Below are positions 1-12,776 of a stretch of 64,000 nt of DNA, piece after piece. Every line of letters starts with the position of its first letter. Position 1 is the stretch's first letter. A program made the translations under genes and the position numbers. The notes under the pieces are model-generated. The model ran no database searches and was not told where the DNA came from. It saw only the letters and a list, made by a program, of their open reading frames with translations. This DNA is from Amaranthus tricolor (Eukaryota > Streptophyta > Magnoliopsida > Caryophyllales > Amaranthaceae), in assembly GCF_026212465.1 (NCBI RefSeq), contig NC_080057.1, positions 23,075,647 through 23,139,646 on the forward strand. Reading direction: 5' to 3'.

Positions 1-2725
1 TGATTTGAGTTTGCCTTTGTCTTTCCAACATATTGCCTATTGTGCTGGCTGGCTATAAGGATGTAATGATGATTGTTGTACGGGTCCTATATGGAATGTA
101 TAGTACTCTTTTATTGCGTAGCCTACACTTCCTTCTGATTATATGGATGTTTAGTATGGAGGGATGAGATAGGAAAATGAGTGGACTATATTGAAGGGAG
201 AGATGAGGGAGAAAGGGGTTTGGTAGTCATACATGGTGGGATCTATAACTAAACTGGAAAGTATGCATATTGTGTGGGAAGTTAGTAAACCCAATGGGAT
301 ATGTGCCCAACCATCATTGGATATGTGATCTTCAACAAACAGAGTAATGATTTAGAGATTGTGTCTTAAAGAGGATGTATTTTTTGAACAAATCAGGTAT
401 TGCATACATTTTTAAAGAGGTTTTGTTATTGGATTCAAATGTGTTTATATAGAATTACATTTTATGTCAATAAATTTTTTCAATGAAGTTGATGATTTGA
501 AGTCCTGTCTGCAATTTTGCAATTATTTGGATGATAAATGTTATACCCATATATTGTCCTATGTTGTCCCTCATGTGACATGAAAGTGCTATTAAATTGT
601 AGGCTTGAAGCAAATGAGGGATTAGAGGATAAAAGATGAGAGTAGTGAGAAGGAGCAAAGGGAAACACCATAACAAAGCATTTTCTAGGTGTTAGGAGTT
701 AAAAGAAATTATTAATTAGAGTATTAAAATATATTGATCATTTGTTTGCTTATGGATAGAGAACTAGATGGAATGGAGAAAAAGGGACTGAGATTAGCAT
801 TCTTTAAGAATGTAACGTCTGCATATCAAGCCTATCGGAATCGATCAAGTGGTGTAAATTAAATCACTTAGGTAAGGAACTTAGGATGGAAGCAATGTTA
901 TCTAAATGGTAGGTTATGATTTATTTAAAGTCCATTTTGGAGAATAGCAAACTCAAAAAGCAATTTAGGTAACATGGGTTGCGAGACTATGATATACTAT
1001 TGGGTTGCTGAAAAGACATTGATAAAAAAATTGGACTCATCCTTGGAGCAATGTTTGCTAGGTTAATTGGAGTATGAATTGATTAGTTATTGAAATCAAA
1101 ATATATGAACTGATGAGAGCATAAAACGCTGTAGTGACTTGATAGGATGTTAGTTTACTGGTAAGTAGCAGAACTGTCAAGTTGTAAGCAACTAATGATG
1201 AATTCTTAAAGGGAATGGAATATGTTTGTGTTTCTGTAATGTATTGAAATATAACCTACTTATAGAGAAATTGTAAGAAATGTATAGTGTATATTGAAAT
1301 GTAAAGATAGATTGTATTACTGCAATTCAAGAACTATAATAATGGATAGATACAAGCACTCGAGAGGCTTACAACTCTCCCAAAATGAGTAAAAGACTAA
1401 CAAAATGTATATCAAATTTCTTATGATTTCCCATTTCTCTCTTTCTTATTTATACTAGTTTTTCCGGGACAATCCTTTTCCAGAATATACTTCATAACCA
1501 ACTAATATTAAAATACCCATAGTTCCCCCTTATCCAATACATGACAGTTTCTTGACATACTCGAGAAATGTCTTATTTTAGATGTGAAAATATTTCTTCC
1601 TTGAATGAAGTAGAGAAACTATTTTACATTGTTTAAATCTAGAACCTTAAAGAAAGTAAATTCAGTTGCTCCTAGCAGTTGTGAATTGAAGGATTCCTGT
1701 GGTCCCCAATTCTCTTCTCATTGAAGTGCTTTTGTACTTCCAAAATTAAATGTCCTGGTGAGGAACAACTCTATGTAGTTGACCAATTCAGACAAGCAGC
1801 AAGTAGGAGCCAAGTTATCTTACTAAAACTGCTAAGGTTTTTAAAAGGCCTAATTTAGCTTTGTTCGTGCCTGAGCATCCATTGTAAGGGTTGATCAGGC
1901 CTCACATGTTAGCAAGTCTTCGCACCATATTTTAACTTTCTTTTTTTGCGACCCAAAAGATAGTTACTATTATTTTAACTTCAAATGCTTAAATCGTTCA
2001 TAATTTAACCTGGCTTGTGGTGTATTTTAGTGCTCGGTTGATGTATATTTTTAATGTATAGTCCAAAGTAGTTATGTGGCGTCTTACTACCTCAGCCTTC
2101 AACTATCATCTGCTCTATAATGTGCTAAGATACTCGTTTCGAAAGAAGTATCTAAATTACCAATGTTCTCTCTATTGCTTTATATTTTGTTTGGAATAGT
2201 ATCGTGGTGATTGGTTACTTGGTTTGATCATCTAGAAACAATTACAATTCCTAACAAACCATGTACGATGTCTCCTTATTTTACATCCTCATTATTTGAG
2301 AAGTTTCTATACTTGACAAGGTCGGAGAATAGTGGTGGGGTCTTGGGATGGGAACCTAAGTGGTGGGTTGTGGTGTAATCTATTGTAGTGACTAGGGGCC
2401 ATTTTGGGAACAATGACAATATTGAAGCTAAGACAAACAAAGAGGCACCCACATTTGGAAAGTGAAACTAATATTAATAGAGATTATGTTATTTGGTGCG
2501 AATTTCAATACAAACCAACAGTTTTGGGGGGTTTATATCTCTTTATTAGACTAGTACCTGAAATGACAACGTTTTAGTTGTTAATGTCAAGAAGCACACA
2601 ACACATATTGTACCTTGCATTTATTGCCAATTTGCCAATGTCAGTGATGTCATAGGAAAGGAAATTGTCAAAACTCGTATTTGAATGCTGGTAACGACAT
2701 TTGCTAATTCAAGTTATTGATACAG
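1..2725. other. Left-edge non-coding stretch
   Basis: No long open frame or recognisable protein is visible on either strand. The stretch is AT-rich and looks like intron or intergenic DNA. If the small terminal exon proposed at 2726-2832 is real, most of this could be an intron of a gene that starts left of the window, but I see no second exon to support that. Confidence 0.4.
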
Positions 2726-2832
2726 GTATCCGCTTGGAGATGGTGGAAGAGAACTCATTCTCCGCGCAGAAAGCCCATCATAGAGGGCGTAGAAAGAAGC
2801 ACGACTGGAGAATGATGGCCTCTGTGCGATGA
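2726..2832 (+). CDS. Putative terminal exon of an unrecognised gene
   Basis: A pyrimidine-poor but usable acceptor (ending ACAG at 2725) precedes a stretch clearly richer in GC than its surroundings. Read from the third base, it gives 34 residues starting IRLEMVEENSFSAQ, continuing with a very basic patch (HHRGRRKKHDWR) and ending MMASVR before TGA at 2830-2832. A second TGA and a TAG follow at once. The base composition and clean ending resemble the last coding exon of a gene whose earlier exons lie to the left. I do not recognise the family, and no matching upstream exon was found in the window, so this could also be chance. Confidence 0.3.
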
Positions 2833-5800
2833 TGATAGTGTAGTAGAGCAGCAGCCATAATCTCCAAATATGCTGAAATCATATTTGTTCCACTAATTAT
2901 TAACTCCATAGCTAAATTAAAGTGTTCGGTAGCCATTTATGTTCATTAATCATTTGTGGTTGGTCTTGGAAGAAATTTTGGAAATCTTCTATGTAAATCA
3001 AGTGTACGGATAGCTGGAGTGGTATAATGAGCTGCTCTTTTTTTTTTTTCACTCAAACTGAAATGCCGAGCCTAAAAGAGTGGTGAGTAGCTTTTGGTAT
3101 AAGCTCTTTTTTCCCGTTTTTTCATTTTCCTTTTCTTTTTCCTTCATAAGTGGGGGCAACAGATATAACACCCGAATTTCCTTCTATTCTTTCCGATTGT
3201 ACTTTCGTATACTCCTGAATTTCTGACTACTTTTATGAAACCACAATCAAAAAGAAAGACAGGAAATTTGGGTGTTGTAACATAAGTGTAGGACGACTGC
3301 TACCAATTCAAAAATCTGGTCCTGGCCTCTTGGGTCACCGTCACATGGAGTTCAATTGAGTCGCTCCTCCAGCATCACCTATGGAGATGGAGTAGCAGTG
3401 TATGAGACTGCCTTGTGATAAACGTCGACGTAAAAGAATATCGCTATATTGTTTTCATCGATTTCTTTTTCTTTGGCGCTTGTGATTAATAAACGGCATT
3501 GAGATTCGTAGTTTAATTGCTAGGCATTATATTTCTCCAGCAAATTTTTTAGCAGATGTGTTTGTTTAAATTGTTATGGAACAAATATAAAACATACACA
3601 ATATAATAAAAGAATTGTTAAATGACCAATGTGTGGTTTATAATGCTTTACCAAATGGTGCAAGATTGTAGACTTTGAGCTGATTGTGTCACATTCTCTT
3701 TTTGGGGCTTAGATTTATTTGCACAAATAAAAATTAACTTATTAAGATTTAATACGAAAAATTAGCCTCTATAACATGCAATTACGGTAAAATATTCGAA
3801 AACGAAACATCAAATTGATTTAGATTTATGTTATTATTGATAGGTTTTTAAAAAGTATTTCTTACCTCAAAATTCAAATTATTCTATGAAGCAAAAGAGT
3901 TCAAACTGAAAATCTATATAAAAAAAAAAGTAATTAGAATCTTTTTTTTTTTTTTGAAAGGTAGTTACATGGAAAACTTTTTTAAATTAATTGATAATTC
4001 GTCATATACTTATTGAAGTGCATCTTAGTTGCTTTATAACAACTTATTTTACTCAACAAAATGAATTTTTATTTTTATAAGATTTTTGAATATAATTAAT
4101 ACATCATATTGTCATTTTGAAGTGATTTTGAGGTGATTTACTATATTTGTCCGATTTTCTTATTTAGTCGTTTCATCTTAATTGTTCAATTTTTATTTTA
4201 AGTCATAGATTTTTTTTTACCAAATTGTCCTCATGAACTATTTATGATTACAAAAATATCCTAAGTGATATGTATGATGGATTGAAATTTGGAGGATATA
4301 TTATGTAAAATAACACATGGGAGTACCACTTTATGTGAAAAGGTCCCCTTTATTTCTTCATTCTTATTCCCAAACTTAATAGGACAATTATAGTGAATTG
4401 AATGGAGTATTTTGAAATATATTTTTTTTAAAAAAATTTCTAAACAGATTTTTTAAAATAATTGACTCTTCATACCGAATTATAACACTATTTAACATAT
4501 TTTAACTATAAATAATTATGCTTTTATTTTACATTTGCGCATTCAATTCACTTATAAATAATTAGAAATAATATTTGTTACACTTTATTCGTTTTTTAAT
4601 ATTTTTTCCATTTAAAATTTTTCACTTTAAAGAGAGAGGAATTTAGGTTTTTTAGAGATACGTAAACGATAAGATATATGAACTTGAGATCTTGTAAAAT
4701 TCGTATTAATGTATAATTACTTATTATACATTTTTAATAATTTTTGTTATGCATGTAAGACTCGAATAATTATTTTGAAAATTGTGCAAAAGTAAATGGG
4801 AAAAATTAAAAAGTGGAAATTTTATATGTTAATACTAAAAAATTTCATACATCACATTACACTAATTTTTATACTAGTATATCTGTTATACCTCGATCTC
4901 ACTTTAAACATTTTTGTAGAAATAATTTATCGACAATATTATTTTTTTTACAATGGAATAAACATAGTTGCCTTATTTAATTTGTATTTTAGGTAGAGAA
5001 ACCGTACATGCAATTTCTAAATAATTTTTAAAATTTTCTTTGAAATTTTTTTAAGTATATTAATAATTTTTTATCTCACGAAAATTGCTATATATCTTTA
5101 TTATTGCTCCACAACTTTGGATTCACCAAGAAGCACTTCCTCTGTTTTTATTTATCTTCTTATTATAAGAAAGTGGGCCACACTGCCGGTATCTGTCATG
5201 TCTCAATTCTCATCCATAAAGCAATTTGATATTATCAATCAATTTACAGCGCCTCTCCTAACACTGTCTTTAAAAGACCTTCTCCGGGCTCAGACCTAAC
5301 AAATAAAAAAAAAAAAATTTAAAAATTGACGTGCGCGTTTTATTTTATTTAGAGTTGGTGTTATAATTTATTGAAATTGATATTATTACCTATTAAAATT
5401 GGTATTTAAAGTTGGTGTTATAACCTAATAAAGTTGGTATTATAACCTATTTGGAGATACTAAATTTAATAGGTTATAACATCAACTCAATTAGGTTATA
5501 ACATCAACTTCAATAGGTTTTTACACCAAATTCAAATAGGATTACACAGTGCACGCTTTTCTGATAATTATTTTTTTATTAATAATGGACCGATCCATTT
5601 GAGACGCATATTTTTATAACGACGGTCTCAAGTAAGAATTTGTGATCAATTTATCATCTTTTGGATTAATATAATTATAATAATAAATAATTATAATTAT
5701 AATAATTATGATGATAACAGTTAACTCTATGAGTTACTTTCTTCCTAATACTTTTTTCTTTTTATTTGCTACACAAAATTTTTTACTTTCTTATATTTTC

Positions 5801-7200
5801 TTTTACACCCTCTAATTCAGAAGAGATATCCTCATTTCTAATTTGATAAATTTACCTTAAATGTCTCATTTTTATTTATAATAACTATTTTTTCGACCAA
5901 TTTATCCTTAAAATTTCACTTTAATTCAAAAAAGTACTTACTTTTTTTTTACCAATTTATTCATCCTTAAAATTACATATTAGTTGTCATCTATTATTTA
6001 GACCGATCAATATGAGACATTAGGTGTGAATCAGAGGGAATCTATAATCTATAACTATTACTAAAATAAAACACTATTGACATTATCACTATTTAAAATT
6101 GCTTACGTGTCACAATCTCAACAAAACTTTTCCCTCCAACATTCGACGATAATGCCATTGTTTTTATGACTATTTTTTTTATCTTTGACTTTATTACTCA
6201 CATAATTTAATGTATTTGAAAACTATATAAATTATTTTTTTTTCAATTATTTATAAAATCTTTTTTATTTTATTCATTAAATGAGTATTATTTAGTGTAT
6301 TGGATATTTTGAGATGGTTAAAACATAATATACTTTTACTAGGATTTTTTGTTATTTATACAATTGGTTGCTTAAATGCAATGCTTAATTCTAATATGAT
6401 TCATGTTATGACTATTTTTTATGTAAGTCATTTATATTTTTCATGACGAAAACTATTTTTTTCATTTAAACTTTTATAAAATAATTTTACATATTTTTGT
6501 GTTAAATTTGATTTTGAAATATATTATTAATAATTGTAATATTTTATATAAATTAATAAAATTTATATCGAAAAATTTAATAAAATCACAAGTAATATCC
6601 AGTATAACACATTAACACCTATGACTATATTTTCTCATCATCACATTTAAATTCTCTCCCATGCAATTAAACGCCTTCTCAATTCTTTATCTTTATATAT
6701 ACAATATAGAACTGTCCAATTTCTAAAGACAACATAGGGACCATGACTTAATGACTTATGACTTCATTCATCCGTTATAAAGCTTTATGCCTACAAATAC
6801 ATAATTCAATCCTAGGAAGCACTCATCAATCATATACTAAACTCACTTTAATATAATTGGATCTTATCATCTTTCTTAGACAAGACCTTCCTCAGTCCTC
6901 ACGCAAGATCATAACATCGATTCTCTTTGTTTTGAATAATTCCTACTATTGATTATTTTTAAATTTTAACCGGATACTGTAAGTATCTAAGAGCCGTTAC
7001 ACTCACTTCTTCTTCGCCCCTATGCTTCTTCGTTGGTCTTACCCTACTCATCTTTGGTGATAGGTATTTATGATTGCCAGTTAAAATGTAAAAGTATTAG
7101 CAAATAATATATAAAAGTTGAATTATTTAGAAATAATCAATAGTAAGGATTATTCACAACAGATAGACAATAAATGAGATTATGGACAACAAATTACCCT
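2833..7200. other. AT-rich intergenic region
   Basis: No convincing gene. It holds poly-T and poly-A tracts, a foldback made of short repeats at about 5270-5640 (listed separately) and scattered short frames. Around 6690-7060 there is a TATA-like stretch followed by sequence resembling a plant 5' leader, but no coding exon that I could attach to it. Confidence 0.5.
5270..5640. repeat. Foldback built from ~22-bp repeats
   Basis: From about 5350 to 5450 a unit close to AAGTTGGTGTTATAACCTAT repeats three or four times. From about 5465 to 5535 the same unit returns in reverse complement (ATAGGTTATAACATCAACT and variants), so the two halves can pair into one long hairpin. The outer parts are also loosely complementary (an A-rich run then GTGCGCG on the left; GTGCACGC then a T-rich run on the right). 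A GACGGTCTCA motif lies near the right end. Probably a non-autonomous inverted-repeat transposon; family not determined. Confidence 0.55.
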
Positions 7201-7219
7201 TATTTATTTAGATTACCCC

Positions 7220-7359
7220 TAATTAAACAACTAATCGTCCCCTTTCTTTTGCTCGCTCTCCTTACGCTTATCTGTCTGTCTGTCTGTTTCAATCTCTGTC
7301 ATCATTTCACCAACCCTAAATCTAACCTCTCTCTCTTCCTCCTCTTCATTCACGGGTTC
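7220..7359 (+). other. Probable 5' UTR exon of the CBSX3-like gene
   Basis: A CT-rich stretch with TCTG repeats and an ACCCTAAATCTAACC block looks like a plant 5' leader. It ends at a possible donor (GT at 7356 or 7360). The first coding exon of the downstream gene begins only six bases after a clean acceptor (TTTTACAG ending at 10016), so a non-coding leader exon upstream is needed, and this is the best candidate. It implies a leader intron of about 2.65 kb. No cDNA is available, so the ends are estimates. Confidence 0.4.
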
Positions 7360-7380
7360 GTATTTCAATTTCTTCCCTAG

Positions 7381-9342
7381 CTTTCCTCTTATCTTTATTT
7401 TTTACGTTCCATAATCCTTATTTTGCTGATTCTATGCTTTGCTGATTTACTATTTTCTAAGATCTTGTTTCCATTGTTATATAGAAGTATATAATTTAAT
7501 CTCTCTGTTTGGGTTCATGCTTTTTTTCTTTTGGTTTTCTGTTTTTCTGGATGGATTTATTATGTTGAAATTGTTTCTGGAAGAAAAAAGAGTCCTAAAT
7601 TTCTTTCCAGGTCAAAAAAGTTGGACCACTCTAGATTTTTACAATGGAGTAAAACAATTTTTGCCGTCTTCATCGTTATTTGATATTTTACATGTTGTGA
7701 TTGTTATACAAGAAAAAAAAATAAAGTGACAATGATATTTTATTTTGTTCATCTTAATGTATATTTTTATAATTTTTAATCGTATATAATTGGGGACATA
7801 AAGTATTCGACAAATACATATAATTGTGTATAGAAGTGTTTGGATTAATTTTAAAAATTTATGTATATATTTAACAATTTTTCAGTTTTTGTTTTCTAGA
7901 AAATCCATACTCCCTCTGTTTCGTGAAAAATCTTTCTATTTAGAAGTATATCTTAATTTTGGTCATAGTTAATTTTATTTATTCTTATTTTAATATTTTG
8001 TTAATAGTACCTATGAGTAATAATCCTCACCATGAGTTATGTTTGATATTTTTATAGTAGATTCTCTACGATCATTTTATTTCAATATTTTTTTTTATCA
8101 ATATTATGTTTATGGTTTCTATTTTTTTTCCATTGAAATATTTAATTAAATAGTATTTTCACTATCTAAAAATTTTATTTTATTAATTTTCATAAATATT
8201 TGTTGTGAAAACAACTTTAAGAAATAGAGAGTATAATTTATACTTTAGGTCTGAGTCACTGTATGTCTGATATGTAGTTATATTATTTCCCGGCTCATTT
8301 ATTTTGAATTATTTCAGATTATAATGTGAGAGTTAATTTTTTAAATGGCAAAATGTATGGGTGAAGGAATAGTTTGTTTGAACTTGATGGTGTTGAAATT
8401 TCTTTTAGAAAAATCGGTTTGATTAAATTTTCAGCTAATATTTGAGTTCGAAATTATTCAACCAATTCCAATGAGTTGACTTTCATTAAATTAAGTACAA
8501 AGCAGCGTTTTTGACTTACATACTTTACTATTTTCTGTAAATTTTTGATGTATATATAGTTGCAGCGTGGTTACGGTCATCTAGAATTAAGAATTAAGAG
8601 GTGTTTGGTTTGGCGGAAATATATTCTTTGGAGAATAATTTTCCATGAATACATAAAAGAACACAAACTAATGTATACTAGTTTGCAGTGTAATCACGAG
8701 GAATACACAAATGTCACAACTCACAAGTAATTTTATTTTTTTGCCTTCTCTTTCTATCACTACCCCATTATAGTTCTATGAGCCCGGCTATGATGACGAT
8801 GATGTCTCGGAAAATGATAGGTGATAGCCATTGATCTTGGGTACTTATTTTGACTTTGAATTAGCTACATTTCGCAAATGAAAATGAGTTTTTTGTGGAT
8901 ACAATGTGGCGAATTCAAAGAGACAAAGGCATTGTAAGAGAAAATCAAAATGGAAAAGTGATGTGAACTTGAATTCTTGAATGAGATTGCACAAAGTGAT
9001 TCTAAACAAGAGTGACAGAACATAATCAATCAGAAAGTTCAGAGCAGGAATGTCAATCTAGCATGGAATTAAGGTTTTCTAGAAAGGAAGACTTTTTTTT
9101 TGTACAAACAAGTCATACATAGGTGTGGAGAGTCAATTCAACCCTCAAGTTCAAAGTTCTATACTGAATTTTGTAACCTGATAGAACACTTACAACATTG
9201 AATTGAAAACTTCGCTTACTAATGAAAGTTGAGATAATATTACAATGCAATACTTTGGGATCATGTAAAGGGTATTCACTTTTCCCTGAGTATGATGTTG
9301 CTAGCTTGGCCTGATAATAATGTAATGCCCAATACTTTTGAT
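7381..9342. other. AT-rich stretch, probably leader intron
   Basis: T-rich sequence without recognisable coding potential. If the CBSX3 leader exon is placed correctly, this is the bulk of its first intron. The frame at 7439-7729 has ordinary intron-like composition and no recognisable domain. Confidence 0.4.
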
Positions 9343-9609
9343 CTAAGAGGTCCTGACCGGCTGATCCATTGGTCCTCTTATTTCGAAACTTTTGTTAGCA
9401 TAGTTCAAGTTTTCCCTGAAATTCCAATATGGAACAAATATTACTGGACCTATTAGAACCGAACTGATTTCTGTACAAGGTGTGGGTGCATTGCATGGCA
9501 TCCCCTTGGTTCTGCGTTCTTCCGCGAATAAAGAACCTTCCGCATAAGGAGAATACGAATTTACCCTTGTCCTCCGTGCAACCCTTTGAATTCTTCTAGA
9601 CGGTAACAT
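9343..9609 (-). other. GC-richer island with an 88-residue open frame, unrecognised
   Basis: An ATG at 9609 opens an 88-residue frame starting MLPSRRIQRVARRTR and ending GPMDQPVRTS. The island is noticeably richer in GC than the flanks, has sharp edges and is antisense within the presumed leader intron of the CBSX3-like gene. The residues are strongly basic at the N-terminal side, with three cysteine or proline clusters in the middle. The composition recalls organelle DNA, so a mitochondrial or plastid insertion is possible, but I could not match it to a specific organelle gene. It may not be translated. Confidence 0.3.
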
Positions 9610-10021
9610 GATTGCTGACAATTGTCCTGTTTACCTTCCCTCCATTTCATCCTCAAGTCAATCATCATTTTTTGTTGTGTGTATTGTAAATCAAAACTTT
9701 GAAGTTTATTCCATTGGTATATTGATTTGTTTACCATATCATGTCAAATAATTTGGTTTTTTCTGACTCTATTACAATTCTTACTACATACAATAATGTG
9801 TAAGTAAGTTGCAACGTGAAGTGAAATTAAGATAAGAGTGAGTGATATGCTTTCCTTTATAAATTGGTAAAACAGAAGGGAATTAAACATATGGGTTTCA
9901 TTTTTTCTGTTTTGAATGTCAAAAATGTAAAAGGATGTTAGCCAATTCTTCCGCCTTTCTCCTAACTCGCTCCGTCTCTACCCTCCAAAATTACACATTA
10001 AGTGTTGTTTTACAGGGAAAA

Positions 10022-12315
10022 ATGCAAGGAGCTTTTAGAGCCCTTCTCTCAAATGGAAATAATGCTGTTTTGCAACATGTACGCTTGGGATCTCAATTTT
10101 TAAGACCCATTGTATCTGTACGTTTTGAGTCGGCTACACCTGGTCGTATAGATGAGCATGGCTTTGAGAGGACGACTATTTCAGATGTCTTGAAAGAAAA
10201 GGGTGAAGGGGCTGATGGTTCTTGGCTTTGGTGCACAACTAATGACTCGGTTTATGATGCTGTTAAGTCGGTATGCATTTTATATCTTCCTCTTTGTTTT
10301 AAATTTTAAAAAAATCTGTTATGGATTTGTTCATTTCACCTTTAGTTATGAAGCTTAGGGGGCAGATGAGTTTCTAAATATAGTGAAGTTTGTCAGCTGA
10401 AGTTGTTACTTCATTTGGACATCATCTTTCTCTTTGCAGATGACACAACACAATGTTGGGGCATTGGTTGTCGTGAAGCCTGGAGAGAAAGAATCAGTTG
10501 CTGGTATCATCACAGAAAGAGGTATATGAAATTTTTTTCTAAAATAACTTGACATCAATGTTTGTTTTGAAAATTGTGCAAATTTGATTTGGCTAAATTC
10601 AGGGGTAGATCTTCTTTGGGGCCAGAAGGGTTCCCGAACCAAAATATTGTCCACATTTTAAAATAAAAGATGTGGTTCAATGGTTAATAGTATATTTCTT
10701 AAACAAGAGTTTGGAAGATCGAACTTTGTCCCTCCTAGCTTTTTGTTTGGATTATAAGTTTGGCCCCCTCTAATTTACGACCCAAGATCCGCCACTGATC
10801 CAAAACTTCACTTGTGTCGTTTATTTACAAGACATACAAGTTGCCTTGGGTGAAGCGGATGTGAGGGTTTGACTTATTTAGATCTCTAATACGTGAAAAA
10901 ATCATCAAATGGGACCATGTAATGAACTAAAGATGGGGTTATATCAGTTAGTTTTTTCCTTTAGGATATGCCTATTTAATCTACCTTAACATACTCATCT
11001 TAACTACCCAATCTTCCTACAATGTCTCATTTAAAAGCCCAATGTTATGACAATTTGACTCTATAATAGTGTTGGTCAGATGGCTCTCCTGGATTCTTCT
11101 AAGTCTTGTGTCATTGACTCATTGTCAAGTATCTTTGGCAATTTTTGAGCTCTCCACACATTTTCTAGCGTTTAAGCAAGGCTGAAAAGCCTTAGGTAAG
11201 CAATTAGCTTATTTTTCGCATGTTCAGAATGTGCAGTGTTAAGAGGCTTGCAATACATAAGATAATGCTTCAGTGAGTTGCTTCCTGCATATGCTCTTTG
11301 CTACTTTCTGAGTGAGTTTCATATGCTCAGTGAGCTGCTTCCTGGATTAGACTCAAAAGAAACCGTACCTTCTTTGCACAAACTTATCCCTTAAACTAGT
11401 TCATATCATGCTAAATGCAGCTAACAAAAGCATAGCGGCTGGACTTCAGGCAACTAAAATTTGTTTTTCATGTTGCAGATTATCTAAGAAAAATCATTGT
11501 ACAAGGAAGATCCTCAAAATCCACCAAAGTTGGTGACATCATGACTGAAGAGGTATGTCACATCTCATCGGGAATATAAAGAGGTCGTTCCGTTACATAA
11601 TGACCAGTTTATAACAGTTCTTGAGCCTACCGAATCGCAAAACCCCATTATGTAACGTATAGGAACAACCATTATTAGCTGTCACTCTTAACATATAAAC
11701 CATTATTAGCTGTCATTTTAATTGAAATATATTTTCCTGAAAAACTTGAATTACTATGCAAATGAATTATTCACATTGTGATGTCTGTGCAACGTGTTGT
11801 AACACTGCACCGTGAGGTGCCACGTCCGCAAAAACGTGACTGTTACTGCAATCATGACAACATTCGCAGTATTTTTATGCTTCATCCTATGACAACCCCC
11901 AAATATAATTGCATTCGGGACTCTGTCTACACTTTCGTTAAATATGGTTGCCTTTGAGTCTAATTAAACTCTTCCATGTCCTCTTACTGAACGTATTGTC
12001 TGCTCGTAGAACAAACTCATTACTGTCACACCTGATACTAAGGTTCTAAAGGCAATGCAGCTCATGACAGGTTAGTTAGCTAATTCCAAATTCTGGTTCC
12101 TTTCTTATAATATTTCTAGAGCAAATGTAAAACTTGAACACTTTCTTACTCCTTTATTGGGGTGTGTGGCAGATAACCGTATTCGACACATCCCAGTGAT
12201 CGACGACAAAGGGATGATCGGTATGGTGTCTATTGGTGATGTAGTTCGTGCAGTGGTCAGTGAGCATCGAGATGAATTAGACCGCTTGAACGCCTTTATA
12301 CAAGGGGGTTACTAG
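10022..12315 (+). CDS. CBSX3: CBS domain protein, CBSX3-like, mitochondrial
   Basis: Five coding exons: 10022-10270, 10440-10521, 11479-11552, 12010-12070 and 12173-12315, all with GT-AG borders, giving 202 residues; the Arabidopsis family member is close to this length. The N-terminus (MQGAFRALLSNG, many Arg/Ser, few acidic residues) fits a mitochondrial presequence of about 40 residues. Two CBS domains follow: the first from about ISDVLKEKG through VAGIITERD, the second from VGDIMTEEN through IGMVSIGDVVRAVVSEH. The family binds adenosine nucleotides and is reported to activate mitochondrial thioredoxins of the o type. The start is chosen because the acceptor at 10016 lies just before it; an upstream in-frame ATG at 9935 would require reading through that acceptor. 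An AATAAA at 12479-12484 may serve polyadenylation. Confidence 0.93.
10600..10797. mobile_element. Small TIR element with tRNA-like core, in CBSX3 intron 2
   Basis: The left end reads CAGGGGTAGATCTT and the right end, reverse-complemented, reads CAGTGGCGGATCTTGG, so about 14 bases pair with a few mismatches. CA(G)GGGC-type ends are typical of hAT-group MITEs. Between them, GTGGTTCAATGGTTAATAG followed by GATCGAACTTTGTCCC resembles the A and B boxes of a tRNA-derived promoter, so the interior may be a SINE or tRNA relic. No clear target duplication is visible. Confidence 0.4.
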
Positions 12316-12720
12316 ATGATGACGAGAAATAATCTTTTATCTGTCGTAGTGTATCAGTACAACTTCAATCACTGGCTTCGTGCTTGTAAATACGTATTGC
12401 TTGTTTTTGGGTTGCTTATCTTCCTGGACATCGGTTGAATGTCCGAGGTACCAAGAAATGTATATTGGATTATGTTTTAATAAAAGGGTGAAACAGATGC
12501 TCACCGAGAAGTGTATCCATATTTCATTTCCATTGTGAATTTGAGTCCATTTTTCATTCCCATCATTGCCATGGGATGATGTCACTAATTTAAGATATAT
12601 TACGTTCGTTCCTTTCATTTAATACTCGTTGCTCTTTGGATGAAAATGATGAAAGAGAATAGAGTTGGAAAATAAAAAAAATAAGTAGGTAATAAAATTA
12701 ACTGGTTAAATAGATAGTAA

Positions 12721-12776
<56 letters not shown>

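Noticed and set aside
9935..10021. Upstream ATG extension of CBSX3
   Set aside because: A good acceptor (TTTTACAG at 10016) lies inside the extension, and the resulting peptide is not part of the family; this is probably intron.
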